Part shown: piece by piece, positions 10,279-18,460 of the stretch | Layout: every line of letters begins with the position of its first letter | Numbering within the stretch: the first letter of the stretch is position 1 | Source: Sphingomonas sediminicola | GTDB taxonomy: Bacteria > Pseudomonadota > Alphaproteobacteria > Sphingomonadales > Sphingomonadaceae | Assembly (NCBI RefSeq): GCF_014489515.1 | Contig: NZ_CP060782.1 | Location: 806,001-870,000, forward strand | Direction: 5' to 3' | DNA length: 64,000 bases | Translations under genes and position numbers: made by a program | Notes under the pieces: generated by a model | Told to the model about the DNA's origin: nothing | Databases searched by the model: none | What the model saw: the letters and a program-made list of their open reading frames with translations, nothing else

Positions 10279-11304
10279 ATGCTGGGGTATATGCTGTTTC
10301 GGAAGGCGATGCTCGACTTGCGTTCTACCGACATTCCCCGAACTTCCCCAGGCTCCCAATTGCTTGCGGAAGAAAGGCCGGAAATCCGTGTCATTCTCGC
10401 GGCGCCGCGAGGTTTTTGTGCAGGGGTGCGCAGGGCAATCGACGCAGTCCGGGATGCTCTTGCCAAGCATGGAACCCCCGTCTTTGTGCGCCGTGCAATC
10501 GTCCATAATCTAGAAGTCGTCCGATCGCTGGAAGCGGAAGGGGCCGTGTTCGTCCAGGAGTTGGACGAAGTGCCGGCCGGCGGCGTCGTCGTTTTCTCAG
10601 CGCATGGCGTGTCGCCGGCGATCCTGGCCGATGCCCAGAAGCGAGGGCTGATCGCTTATGACGCCGTCTGTCCGCTGGTCGCAAAGGTCCACCGCGAAGT
10701 CGAGCGCCACCAGCGCCGAGGACGTCAGATCATCCTGATAGGCCACAAGGGGCACCCGGAGATTGAGGGCACCCTGGGTCACGTCTCGTCCGTCCGCAAG
10801 CATGTCGTAAACAGCGTCGACGAGGTCGAGAACTTGCCGATCTCAAGTCATGAACCGGCCGCCTATGCCGTCCAGACGACCTACTCGGTCGATGACGCGC
10901 GGACCATCATTCAGGCTCTGCATCTTCGCTTCGCCGACCTTGTTGGCCCAGCTTCCAGCGACATTTGCTACGCGACCACCAACCGTCAGGCGGCCGTCCG
11001 GGAAGTGGCCCTGCAGAGCGACGCGATCATCGTTGCAGGAGAGCAATTCTCTTCGAACGCTTGCCGGCTGGCCGAGGTGGCGAGCGCCCACTGCAATAAT
11101 GTGCAGCTGGTCGCGGGGTCCGATGAAATCGACTGGAGCGGCCTGCCGAAGAGCGGAGTGATTGGGATTACTGCGGCCGCATCGACTCCTGAGACCAGCG
11201 TGCAGTCAATTCTGTCCGCGCTGGGCGCCCGGTACCGCATGATCGTGGAAGAGCTCGGCTCCGGGACCGAAACCACCGTCTTCAAACGCATGGCGATCGC
11301 ATGA
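10279..11304 (+). CDS. ispH: 4-hydroxy-3-methylbut-2-enyl diphosphate reductase IspH
   Basis: 341 residues from ATG 10279 (other ATGs at 10291 and 10309; the conserved domain starts near residue 36). It is the last MEP-pathway enzyme, reducing HMBPP to IPP and DMAPP. Three conserved cysteines for the Fe-S cluster are in APRGFCAGVRRAID, YDAVCPLVAKVHRE and SDICYATTNRQAA. HNLEVVRSL, FSAHGVSP and IGHKGHPEIEGTLG are also present. The gene ends in an ATGA overlap with the prenyl synthase, so precursor supply and carotenoid synthesis are physically coupled here. Confidence 0.95.
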   Translation: MLGYMLFRKAMLDLRSTDIPRTSPGSQLLAEERPEIRVILAAPRGFCAGVRRAIDAVRDALAKHGTPVFVRRAIVHNLEVVRSLEAEGAVFVQELDEVPAGGVVVFSAHGVSPAILADAQKRGLIAYDAVCPLVAKVHREVERHQRRGRQIILIGHKGHPEIEGTLGHVSSVRKHVVNSVDEVENLPISSHEPAAYAVQTTYSVDDARTIIQALHLRFADLVGPASSDICYATTNRQAAVREVALQSDAIIVAGEQFSSNACRLAEVASAHCNNVQLVAGSDEIDWSGLPKSGVIGITAAASTPETSVQSILSALGARYRMIVEELGSGTETTVFKRMAIA

Positions 11305-12213
11305 GAACAGCGGAAATTGCACGGGATGTACCCGAATAGACCTACCGCTTGCGAAGATTGCGGCGGACATCGACGCATTGTTCGAAAGAGTGCTGGTTAT
11401 ACCCTCCGATCCCAGCGCCCGACTTCTGAATGCGATGCGTCACGCCGCAATAGGTGGAGGCAAACGCCTTCGGCCCCTCTTGGCGTGTGCCTCCGCCGAC
11501 ATTTTCGGCGTATCCCGGCATCTATCCGTCCGCGCGGGACTCGCCGTCGAATGCATTCACGTGCACTCGCTCATTCACGATGACCTTCCTTGCATGGACG
11601 ACGACGATCTGAGGCGCGGAAAGCCAACAGTGCACGTTGCATTCGATGAGGCGACGGCCGTACTGGCGGGCGACTCATTGCTCGCACTCGCATTCGAGAT
11701 CCTCTCCGACCCCGAAACCCACCCTTTGGCGGAGGTGCGTGTGGAGCTGGTCAGAGACCTTGCGCACGCGGCAGGTGCCTACGGCATGGCGGGGGCCAGA
11801 TGCTCGATCTCATGCCGATGGAGCAGCCTGCAGACATGGAGGCAATTGCTCGGCTGCAGAGGTTGAAGACGGGAGCCCTGATTGGGTGGTCGGTTGAGTG
11901 CGGCGCCATCCTCGGTCGTGCTGGGACCGAGGAACGAACCAGTCTGCGGGGCTATGCGCAGAATTTGGGATTGGCCTTCCAGATCACAGACGATTTGCTC
12001 GACGTTTCAGGCGATCCTTCTTCCGTGGGGAAACGCCTCCGCAAGGATGAGGCGCAAGGCAAGGAGACCTTCGTCACACTGCTCGGCGAGGAGCGTGCCC
12101 GTCACCAAGCTCAAATTCTCGTCGATCAAGCGATCGAGCACCTCCATGCATTCGGACAAGCCGCCGATCTTCTGGCTGCAATCGCCCGGTTCGCGATCAG
12201 TCGCGACCGCTAG
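11301..12213 (+). CDS. crtE: Polyprenyl (geranylgeranyl/farnesyl) diphosphate synthase (frameshifted)
   Basis: Most likely starts at ATG 11301, overlapping the ispH stop (ATGA). A lost base near 11337 joins MRTAEIARDVPE to DLPLAKIAADIDALFERV. A second loss in GGGGG 11791-11795 joins AGAYGMAGG to QMLDLMPMEQP. The restored product is about 304 residues. Motifs: GGGKRLRPLL, first Asp-rich HDDLPCMDDDDLRRGKPT, then GLAFQITDDLLDVSG as the second Asp-rich motif. These are trans-prenyltransferase features. It makes the C15 or C20 precursor; beside crt genes, GGPP (crtE) is likelier, but ispA is possible. Confidence 0.85.
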
Positions 12214-12834
12214 GGACGATCCCAGCCTCCACGGCGATCCGGATAGCGTCGGCGGAGGTCCTCACGCCGAGCGCTTCTATCATCCGTGCCCTATGCATTT
12301 TGACGGTCTTCTCTTCGATGCCCAGGAAGCCGCCGATCTGCTTGTTGCGATAGCCCATCGCCATCAGTTCCAGAGTTTGCCGCAGTCGCGGCGTCAACTT
12401 TCCGACTAGCATGCGCGCCTGTGTCTCGCGCAGTCCGGCCCCGCTCCGTCGCCAGATTGAACTTCCATCTGTGAGCCGATGAACATGGCAACCGAGCCAT
12501 CCTCGCCAAATACCGGTGCGAGCATGACGGCGTTGCGGAAAGGAGTGCCGTCCTTCCGATAATTGGTGATCTCGACAATCGTCGGTGCGCCATTCGCGAC
12601 CGCCGCCCGAAGTGCGGCCTGAGCTTCCGGCTCCGATCCCCGACCGGCGAGAAAACGGCAGTTGAGCCCTACAACTTCCTCTCGTTCATAGCCGGTGAGC
12701 CTCAGGAACGCATCGTTGACCTCTACGATCGGATTGTCCGTTGCGCGATTGTCGGTGACGATGGTTGCGATTGGCGTGCGGTGGATAGAGGCGCGAAGTT
12801 CTCTCAGCTCTACGTGACCCGCCGAACCCTGCAT
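12197..12834 (-). CDS. EL222-like LOV-HTH light-responsive regulator 1 (frameshifted)
   Basis: A PAS/LOV domain (residues about 10-125) followed by a LuxR-type helix-turn-helix. The frame breaks at the CCCC run 12439-12442. One added base joins EVQSGDGAG to AGLRETQARMLVGKLTPRL and gives about 212 residues. The LOV photoactive cysteine is C59 in GLNCRFLAG, and NYRKDGTPFRNAVMLAPVF and FIGSQME follow. The HTH reads LTPRLRQTLELMAMGYRNKQ, then EEKTVKMHRARM. EL222 of Erythrobacter has the same layout: blue light forms a flavin-cysteine adduct that frees the HTH to dimerise on DNA. It lies against the carotenoid block, convergent with crtE, overlapping its end by 17 bases. Confidence 0.82.
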
Positions 12835-12879
12835 TACGCCCGGTTACGTGGCGGTCTGCTTCGAATCAAGTTCACTGCG

Positions 12880-12909
12880 AATGTCCGCTTTAGGCCCAAA
12901 GCGGACATT
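12880..12909. repeat. Dispersed hairpin repeat, copy 4
   Basis: AATGTCCGC (12880-12888), loop TTTAGGCCCAAA, GCGGACATT (12901-12909). The stem extends to 12 bp through TTT/AAA. The right arm reaches into the stop codon of the channel gene. Confidence 0.85.
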
Positions 12910-13384
12910 AACGTGCCGCCTGCTTCAGACTTGGACCTGCCTCAGGTGTCAGCCAGTCGTGAGTCAGTAATTTGAGCTGCCCCAGCATTGATACGAGGAA
13001 AGCGGTTGACCAACCAATCATGAGGATTCCGGTCGCACCCTCGATGGCGCCGAATATCCGCCATTCGTGGCCTAACAGCACGTCGCCGTAGCCAACGGAC
13101 GAATAGGTAACGGTTGAAAAATAGAGCGCCACCTCGAAAGTGCCGAGGGCGCCGAGCAGCAAATAGAGAAACGCGTAGAGCCATATCTCCGCGGTGTGAA
13201 TTGCGAAGATAGTGGCTGTTGAGACCAGCAGGACTGCGACAGGGGCACTCTTCAACGGCCTGACCAATCTATGGTGAGACCGGAGTATTCGCACGAGGAA
13301 AGCGAGACCGGTCAGGTGAATTACCACCGTGACGAGCGACATGATTGTCGCCAGGAACAGCTGAATCAGCATCGAGCGCTCCAA
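12908..13384 (-). CDS. Two-TM potassium channel family protein
   Basis: 158 residues. Hydrophobic segments at about 5-35, 47-75 and 110-135 surround a pore loop with the K+ selectivity filter TVTYSSVGYGDV (filter VGYGD). No cytoplasmic nucleotide- or RCK-binding domain is present; the tail after the last helix is short (LLTHDWLTPEAGPS). This is a minimal Ion_trans_2-type channel that would pass K+ across the inner membrane as a tetramer. The stop codon (12908-12910) lies on the edge of a hairpin repeat. The gene is monocistronic. Confidence 0.82.
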   Translation of the reverse strand: MERSMLIQLFLATIMSLVTVVIHLTGLAFLVRILRSHHRLVRPLKSAPVAVLLVSTATIFAIHTAEIWLYAFLYLLLGALGTFEVALYFSTVTYSSVGYGDVLLGHEWRIFGAIEGATGILMIGWSTAFLVSMLGQLKLLTHDWLTPEAGPSLKQAAR

Positions 13385-13493
13385 TCCATAGAGGAAGTCA
13401 AAGCGACGGGAGGGCCCGCGCCGCCACTCTTACTATTCCCGACATCTGCGGGCCACTCGAACGAGCCAAAACGAACCACGTTAGTCTGGAGCG

Positions 13494-13558
13494 TGACGTC
13501 CGCCATCGACCAAAGCTGACGTTAGCCGAGTGTCCGCTTTCGACCCATTGCGAACACT
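13494..13558. repeat. Dispersed hairpin repeat, tandem pair
   Basis: Two copies lie about 5 bases apart. The first (13494-13523) is diverged, with GACGTCCGC and GCTGACGTT as arms. The second has AGTGTCCGC (13529-13537), loop TTTCGACCCATT and GCGAACACT (13550-13558). They end 18 bases past the stop of the DJ-1-like gene. Confidence 0.75.
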
Positions 13559-13576
13559 AGGAGGGTCTGTCGCTGG

Positions 13577-14277
13577 TCAGGAGTCGACGCCTGCCGGTTC
13601 CTTTGCAAGCGCCTCCAGCAGGGCTTCGGCGGCGGGCTCGCTCGACGGCGGGTTCTGACCTGTGATGAGCAGACCTTCGCGTACCACATGAGGCTTGAAG
13701 GGTTCGGCCTTGCTGAACTTGGCACCAAGCTGCTTGAGCACATCTTCGAGCAAGAACGGAACAACTTTGGTCAGGCCGACGGCCTCCTCCTCTTCATTCG
13801 TGAACCCAGTAACGGACTTGCCGGCAACAAGCGGCACGCCATCTTGCGCTGTAACATTCTTCAGCACTGCAGGGGCATGGCAAACGAGCGCGACCGGCTT
13901 CCCGTCGGCGAGCGTCTGCTCGATTAGCGCTTTCGACTTTGGATCTTCCGCAAGGTCCCAAAGCGGCCCGTGACCGCCAGGATAGAAGAGTGCATCGAAG
14001 TCTGACGGTCGCACAGACTCCAGTGGTTTGGTGGAAGCGAGCTGCGCCTGAGCATCTGCATCGCCTTTGAAACGGCGGGTGGCATCCGTCTGCGATGCCG
14101 CTTCATCGCTCTTGGGATCGAGAGGTGGTTGGCCGCCCCTGGGACTAGCAAGAGTAATCTGGTGTCCTGCGTCCTTCAGCACGTAATAAGGGCAGCAAAC
14201 TCCTCGAGCCAGAACCCGGTCTTCTTTCCCGTATCACCCAACTGATCGTGGCTTGTGAGAACCATCAGGATGTTCAT
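13577..14277 (-). CDS. DJ-1/PfpI family protein (type 1 glutamine amidotransferase-like, frameshifted)
   Basis: Starts at ATG 14277 (MNILMVLTSHDQLGDTGKK). The frame is lost at GGG 14190-14192; one added base joins GFWLEEFAAP to YYVLKDAGHQITLASPRGG. That gives about 233 residues, the usual size of the Hsp31/DJ-1 branch. The nucleophile elbow is VALVCHAPAVLKN, with an upstream acid in the loop FDALFYPGGHGPLWDL. Family members act as chaperones, glyoxalase III-like enzymes or protein deglycases; the exact activity cannot be read here. It is a single-gene unit with a repeat pair after its stop. Confidence 0.8.
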
Positions 14278-14360
14278 CGGCGCGTCTCCGTCGTTGGCCC
14301 GCCCCGCAATCAGATAGGAAGAAGGCGGCCGCTTTCAAAGTTGCCAGTCACCAGCCGCGC

Positions 14361-14387
14361 GTCCGCTTTCGACCCATTGCGGACATT
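14361..14387. repeat. Dispersed hairpin repeat, copy 7
   Basis: GTCCGC, loop TTTCGACCCATT (14367-14378), GCGGACATT (14379-14387). It ends 11 bases past the stop of the DUF2182 gene. Confidence 0.8.
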
Positions 14388-14397
14388 GCCCGAGAGA

Positions 14398-15115
14398 TCA
14401 CAAGAGGATCTTTGTTCCTCCCCAAAGGATGAGCGCCGCTCCCGACACCTGCTGAAGCAAGCGACCATTTGGAAGCAGCTTTTCGCCGGCCACAAGAACC
14501 GTCAGACCCGTTATCCACAAGAGGTTCATCACCCCACCGACGAACAGCAGCGCCATCAATAGCCAACAGCAGCCCACGCAATAGGCGCCGTGGATCACCC
14601 CAAGCCTCAATGCGCCGGTCAACCCAGAACGCCAGTGATGGCTGATGAATTGCCCGGGGAGCGACACTGGCTGACGCAGGCCGACTTCATCGGGGAGAGC
14701 TGATAAGCGCCCGTAGCGAGGAGCATTAGGCCCTTTGCTAAGCTTCCTTGGAGCGCCATCGAGGGCCCGTCAGCGAGCGCTGCGCGAAGGCCGCTGCAAT
14801 GGAGAACACCAGCCACATGGTAAGATAGCCGGCAAGGAAAACCCATGGCTGGGCGATTGCCGCATCGCTGCCGCGTACGTGGCGCACCCGCGCATAAAGC
14901 AGGATTGCGGGTGTTGCCGACGGCAGCATCATCGCGACCATCATCACCCACCACATCAACATGAGAGCCGTCAGCGGTGGCCGCATCGGCTCCATTCCCG
15001 CGTTGCCGATCAGGAACCTCCAGCTCAGAGCGGCGAGCAGCAAGATGCTACCAGCGAGTAGCCCTCGCTCGTGGCGCAGCAATCGGCTGGTCAGGTCAGT
15101 CGCGGACGACCCCAT
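14398..15115 (-). CDS. DUF2182 membrane protein (frameshifted twice)
   Basis: Starts at ATG 15115 (MGSSATDLTSRLLRHERG), overlapping the end of the DUF1326 gene. Breaks near 14783-14790 and 14652-14659 are each cured by one added base, giving about 239 residues. Membrane helices are clear (GLLAGSILLLAALSW, LMLMWWVMMVAMMLPSATPA, AGYLTMWLVFSIAAAFAQR, YCVGCCWLLMALLFVGGVMN). The DUF2182 signature YQLSPMKSACVSQCRSP and the GAYCVGCCWLLM block suggest Cys/Met metal ligands. It is described as a predicted metal-binding integral membrane protein. The adjacent DUF1326 partner is a recurrent pairing; the function is unknown. Confidence 0.78.
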
Positions 15116-15731
15116 GGCTCGATAGATGAAGGTGGGCGAACTGACCGTATTTGCTCTCGATCTCAAGTTGCATCGGTCCGCCGGTCGTGCGGCTTGATGC
15201 GCTGCCGATATCCGCAACTGCATACTCGAAGCCTGCGGGAAGCACGATCTGGGCACGCGATTCCTGACCACTTACCTTGTTGCGGATCGGCTCGCCGGTC
15301 ATCTCAACATAACCAGGGACGGACAGTCTCCCGACGCGCCCATCAACGTCCACTTCGAAGTCGATGGCGGCGAACACAGGCTCGTGCATTTTAGTTATGG
15401 TCGATGCGTAGACCGCGAACATGGTGGCGAACGGGTCGGTGTCCTGACCGGTCATGATTCTGAGCAGCGCGTCCCGTTGCGTTTCGTCGGCGCGCTCATC
15501 GACTATGGCTAATGCTTCGCCATTGCCTTCGTGGACCGCGCCCGGCCATTTGAAAATGGCGCCGATCTTCAGGCCATCGAGGCGCGTGTCGCCGTGCTTA
15601 CCCTGATCAATCTGGATGGCGGCGACCGCATAGCAATGGCCTTTGTCTGGAAGTGCATTGAACTGGCATGGGCAGCCATATTCGCACGTGCAATTGACCA
15701 GCTCGCGGCCGGTGAACTCCCAATAGACCAT
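15096..15731 (-). CDS. DUF1326 domain protein
   Basis: 211 residues from ATG 15731. It begins MVYWEFTGRELVNCTCEYGC, and the cluster CTCEYGCPCQ near residues 14-23 is the mark of DUF1326. The rest is soluble and beta-rich (GAIFKWPGAVHEGNGEALAI and others), with no signal peptide. Its stop overlaps the start of the DUF2182 gene by 20 bases, so the two are translated from one message and probably work together, perhaps in handling a thiophilic metal. That role is inference from the cysteines and the pairing. Confidence 0.85.
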   Translation of the reverse strand: MVYWEFTGRELVNCTCEYGCPCQFNALPDKGHCYAVAAIQIDQGKHGDTRLDGLKIGAIFKWPGAVHEGNGEALAIVDERADETQRDALLRIMTGQDTDPFATMFAVYASTITKMHEPVFAAIDFEVDVDGRVGRLSVPGYVEMTGEPIRNKVSGQESRAQIVLPAGFEYAVADIGSASSRTTGGPMQLEIESKYGQFAHLHLSSHGVVRD

Positions 15732-15817
15732 GCTGACTCTCCATCACCGCTGGAACCTCAATAGCACACCGCCCCAAGCCCGTGAATTGGGGCTTCTGCG
15801 ATTTCGGCAGGCTGAAG

Positions 15818-15847
15818 AATGTCGACTTTCGACCCATTCCGGACATT
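15818..15847. repeat. Dispersed hairpin repeat, copy 8
   Basis: AATGTCGAC (15818-15826), loop TTTCGACCCATT, CCGGACATT (15839-15847). The arms mismatch at two positions. It lies between the DUF1326 gene and the histidine operon. Confidence 0.75.
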
Positions 15848-15962
15848 CGGCTGGCGTCGCCACTCGGAAGAAGATGACTTTGACAACTTGCATCGGGGTT
15901 GACTCAGACACTCAAGGCGGCGAATGCGTTTTAGCGTTTTAACACGATGGAACAAGCTCTCG

Positions 15963-16289
15963 ATGACTCTTTCATCTCCGCCAGAGCCGACGCGCGATCT
16001 CGAGGTTCTGCAGAACGACCTTTGCGATGCGCTTCTGACGCCGAAAAGTCGCGCCGAGATGCGGTGCCTACTCCAGGATCTGTGCACGCCCGCCGAGATC
16101 CGCACGCTCTCGGAACGGTGGCATGTGGCGCGTCTGCTGGACGGCACTGACCTGCCGTATCGCGACATCCACGAAGCGACGGGAGTCAGCACGACGACTG
16201 TGGTCCGCGTCGGACGGTTTCTGCGCCACGAGCCGCACCAAGGCTATCGGCGGGCAATCGACGCAATGAGGCCGAACGGTGTTAGCTGA
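15963..16289 (+). CDS. YerC/YecD family TrpR-like regulator
   Basis: About 108 residues from ATG 15963; an in-frame ATG at 15924 would add 13 residues that do not look conserved. The TrpR-like fold is visible as LLQDLCTPAEIRTLSERWHV and ARLLDGTDLPYRDIHEATGV, then STTTVVRVGRFL, the helix-turn-helix of YerC/YecD. It overlaps the hisG start by 11 bases and heads the histidine operon, so it may regulate it or be co-regulated with it. I see no obvious operator upstream. Confidence 0.8.
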   Translation: MTLSSPPEPTRDLEVLQNDLCDALLTPKSRAEMRCLLQDLCTPAEIRTLSERWHVARLLDGTDLPYRDIHEATGVSTTTVVRVGRFLRHEPHQGYRRAIDAMRPNGVS

Positions 16290-17169
16290 TCGTTCTCGTC
16301 TGCACATCGCGCTTCAGAAATCCGGGCGTCTCGCCGACGCGAGCCGCGAACTGCTTCGCGACGCCGGCTTTCGCATCCAATCGGGCAAGAACAGCCTGAC
16401 AGCCCGCGTCGAGAACTTTCCAGCGGAGCTGATGTTCGTCCGCGACGACGACATCCCGACTTTCGTCAGCGACGGAGTCTGCGAATTCGGGATCGTTGGT
16501 CAGAACGTGTTGGAGGAATTCGCCTTGGGCGAGCCCGATCAGCGCTATGAAGTGCTTGCCGAACTGGGCTTTGGCCGTTGCAGCCTCCGTCTCGCTGCTC
16601 CCGAGAACCTACGTTTCGACGGGCCGCAATCACTAGCCGGCACGCGGATCGCCACGTCCTATCCGCGGCTGCTCACCCGGTATCTGAAAGAGCAGGGTAT
16701 CGAAGCGACGGTCGTGAAAATGAACGGCGCGGTCGAATTGGCGCCGCGGCTGCAGATCGCCAGTTTCATTTGCGACCTGGTTTCGACCGGTGCGACCCTG
16801 GAAGCAAATGGGCTGAAGCCGGTCGGGACAGTGCTGGAAAGCCAGTCGCTCCTGATCCGTACGAAGAGGCCGCTCGACGAGGCGCGCGAAGCGATCTCTG
16901 CAGGCTTGCTGAGCCGGATTGATGGCGTGCTGGCGACCAAGGAATCCAAGTACATAATGCTCAACGCGACCGAGGACGCGCTGAAGCAGATCACCCAGCT
17001 CCTGCCGGGCGCAGAAGCGCCGACCATCGTGCCGCTGCATGGTCGACCAGGGCACTTCGCGGTCCACGCGGTCTGCCAGGAATCGGTGTTCTGGGAAACG
17101 TTGCAGAAGCTCAAGGGCGCGGGCGCTTCGGCAATCCTCGTCGTCCCGATTGAAAAGATGATGATGTGA
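16279..17169 (+). CDS. hisG: ATP phosphoribosyltransferase HisG (long form)
   Basis: 296 residues from GTG 16279 (VLADRSRLHIALQKSGRL). This is the first histidine step: ATP + PRPP to PR-ATP. The length and the C-terminal regulatory domain (residues about 220-296, ending AGASAILVVPIEKMMM) mark the long, HisZ-independent form, feedback-inhibited by histidine. Catalytic-domain motifs: DDIPTFVSDGVCEFGIVGQN, ATSYPRLLTRYL, and the PRPP loop DLVSTGATLEANGL. It overlaps yerC in front and hisD behind. Confidence 0.95.
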   Translation: MLADRSRLHIALQKSGRLADASRELLRDAGFRIQSGKNSLTARVENFPAELMFVRDDDIPTFVSDGVCEFGIVGQNVLEEFALGEPDQRYEVLAELGFGRCSLRLAAPENLRFDGPQSLAGTRIATSYPRLLTRYLKEQGIEATVVKMNGAVELAPRLQIASFICDLVSTGATLEANGLKPVGTVLESQSLLIRTKRPLDEAREAISAGLLSRIDGVLATKESKYIMLNATEDALKQITQLLPGAEAPTIVPLHGRPGHFAVHAVCQESVFWETLQKLKGAGASAILVVPIEKMMM

Positions 17170-18460
17170 GAACGCTCAGGTGGAACACATTGAGCGAGGC
17201 GGAGCGAGCCGCGGCCCTGGCTCGCCCGCAGCAGCGCATGGACGCGACGCTGCGCTCCAGCGTGGCCGGCATCGTCGAGGAGGTGCGCGTCGGCGGCTGG
17301 GATGCGCTGCGCGCCGCCGCTCGTCGCATCGATGGCGCCGAGCCATTGCTTTTCAAAGTCGCTCCGGCAGCGGCCAAGGCCAGGCAGTGGGCGTCCCGGA
17401 TCAAGTCGCCGCGATCGAACTTGCCGCCCGCAACATCCGCACGTTTCACGAGGCGAGCCTGCCTCGCGACGTTGCTGTCGAGACCGCACCCGGCCTGACC
17501 GTACGCAAGGTCTGGCGACCAATCGACCGTGTCGGACTCTACGTGCCCGGCGGCAACACGCCACTTTTCTCGACCCTTCTGATGCTCGGCATCCCCGCGC
17601 AGGTCGCAGGGGTCGGCGAGATCGTTGCCGTCACACCGCCATGCTCCGGCGGCAGCCTCGACTCGTTCATCGCGCTCGCCGCCGAATTATGCGGCATCGA
17701 GAGTATCTGGACCGTCGGTGGCGCGCAGGGGATCGCAGCGCTGGCGTTCGGCGCTGGCGGCATCCCGAAGGTCGACAAGATCTGCGGACCGGGCAGCGCG
17801 TGGGTTGCGGAAGCGAAGCGGCTGGTCGCCAGCCTGCCGGGCGGACCGGCCATCGACATGCCTGCGGGGCCGAGCGAACTGCTGGTCATTGCCGACGAAA
17901 GTGCAGATCCGCGCATCGTGGCCGCCGACCTGCTTAGCCAGGCCGAGCATGACGCCGGCGCTCAAGTCATCTTGGTTACACCGTCCGAACAGCTCGCCGA
18001 GACCGTTGCGCAAGCCGTTGAAGTGCAGCTCGTCGACTTGCCACGGTCCGACATTGCCCGTGCGTCGCTGGCATCGGCGCGGCTGATCCTCGTCGCGGAC
18101 CTCGAGGAAAGCGTCGCGATCGCCAACCTCTATGCTCCCGAGCATCTGTCGCTTGCCGTCGAAAATGCCGACTCCCTCGTTCCAGCCGTTCGAAATGCCG
18201 GCGCCGTTTTCGCAGGCCTACTCGCGGCAGAGACGTTCGGCGACTATATCGCGGGCTCCAGCCATGTCCTGCCGACTGACGGCGCAGCGCGCGCTTGGGG
18301 CGGCGTCTCAGCCTACACCTTCCTCAAGGCGATGAGCGTGCAGACAGTTAGTCCGGAGGCCGCCCGCCGCATCGCCGCCCCCGCTGCGGCACTGGCTCGG
18401 CTCGAGCAGCTCGAAGCCCACGCTCGCGCCGCCGACGCGCGGCTGGAGCTGGTGCGATGA
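17166..18460 (+). CDS. hisD: Histidinol dehydrogenase HisD (frameshifted)
   Basis: Starts at GTG 17166, overlapping the hisG stop. One base is lost near 17378; restoring it joins LLFKVAPAAAK to GQAVGVPDQVAAIELAARN and gives about 432 residues, the usual HisD size. Motifs: VGLYVPGGNTPLFSTLLM, KICGPGSAWVAEAKRLV, DMPAGPSELLVIAD, SQAEHDAGAQ (Zn ligands) and YAPEHLSL. It oxidises L-histidinol to histidine using two NAD+. The stop overlaps the hisC start by 4 bases. Confidence 0.93.

Noticed and set aside
13494..15850. Short proteins encoded across the hairpin repeats
   Set aside because: Such frames repeat the same GRKRT/FRPKAD-like residues because they read the repeat itself; they are by-products of the element, not genes.
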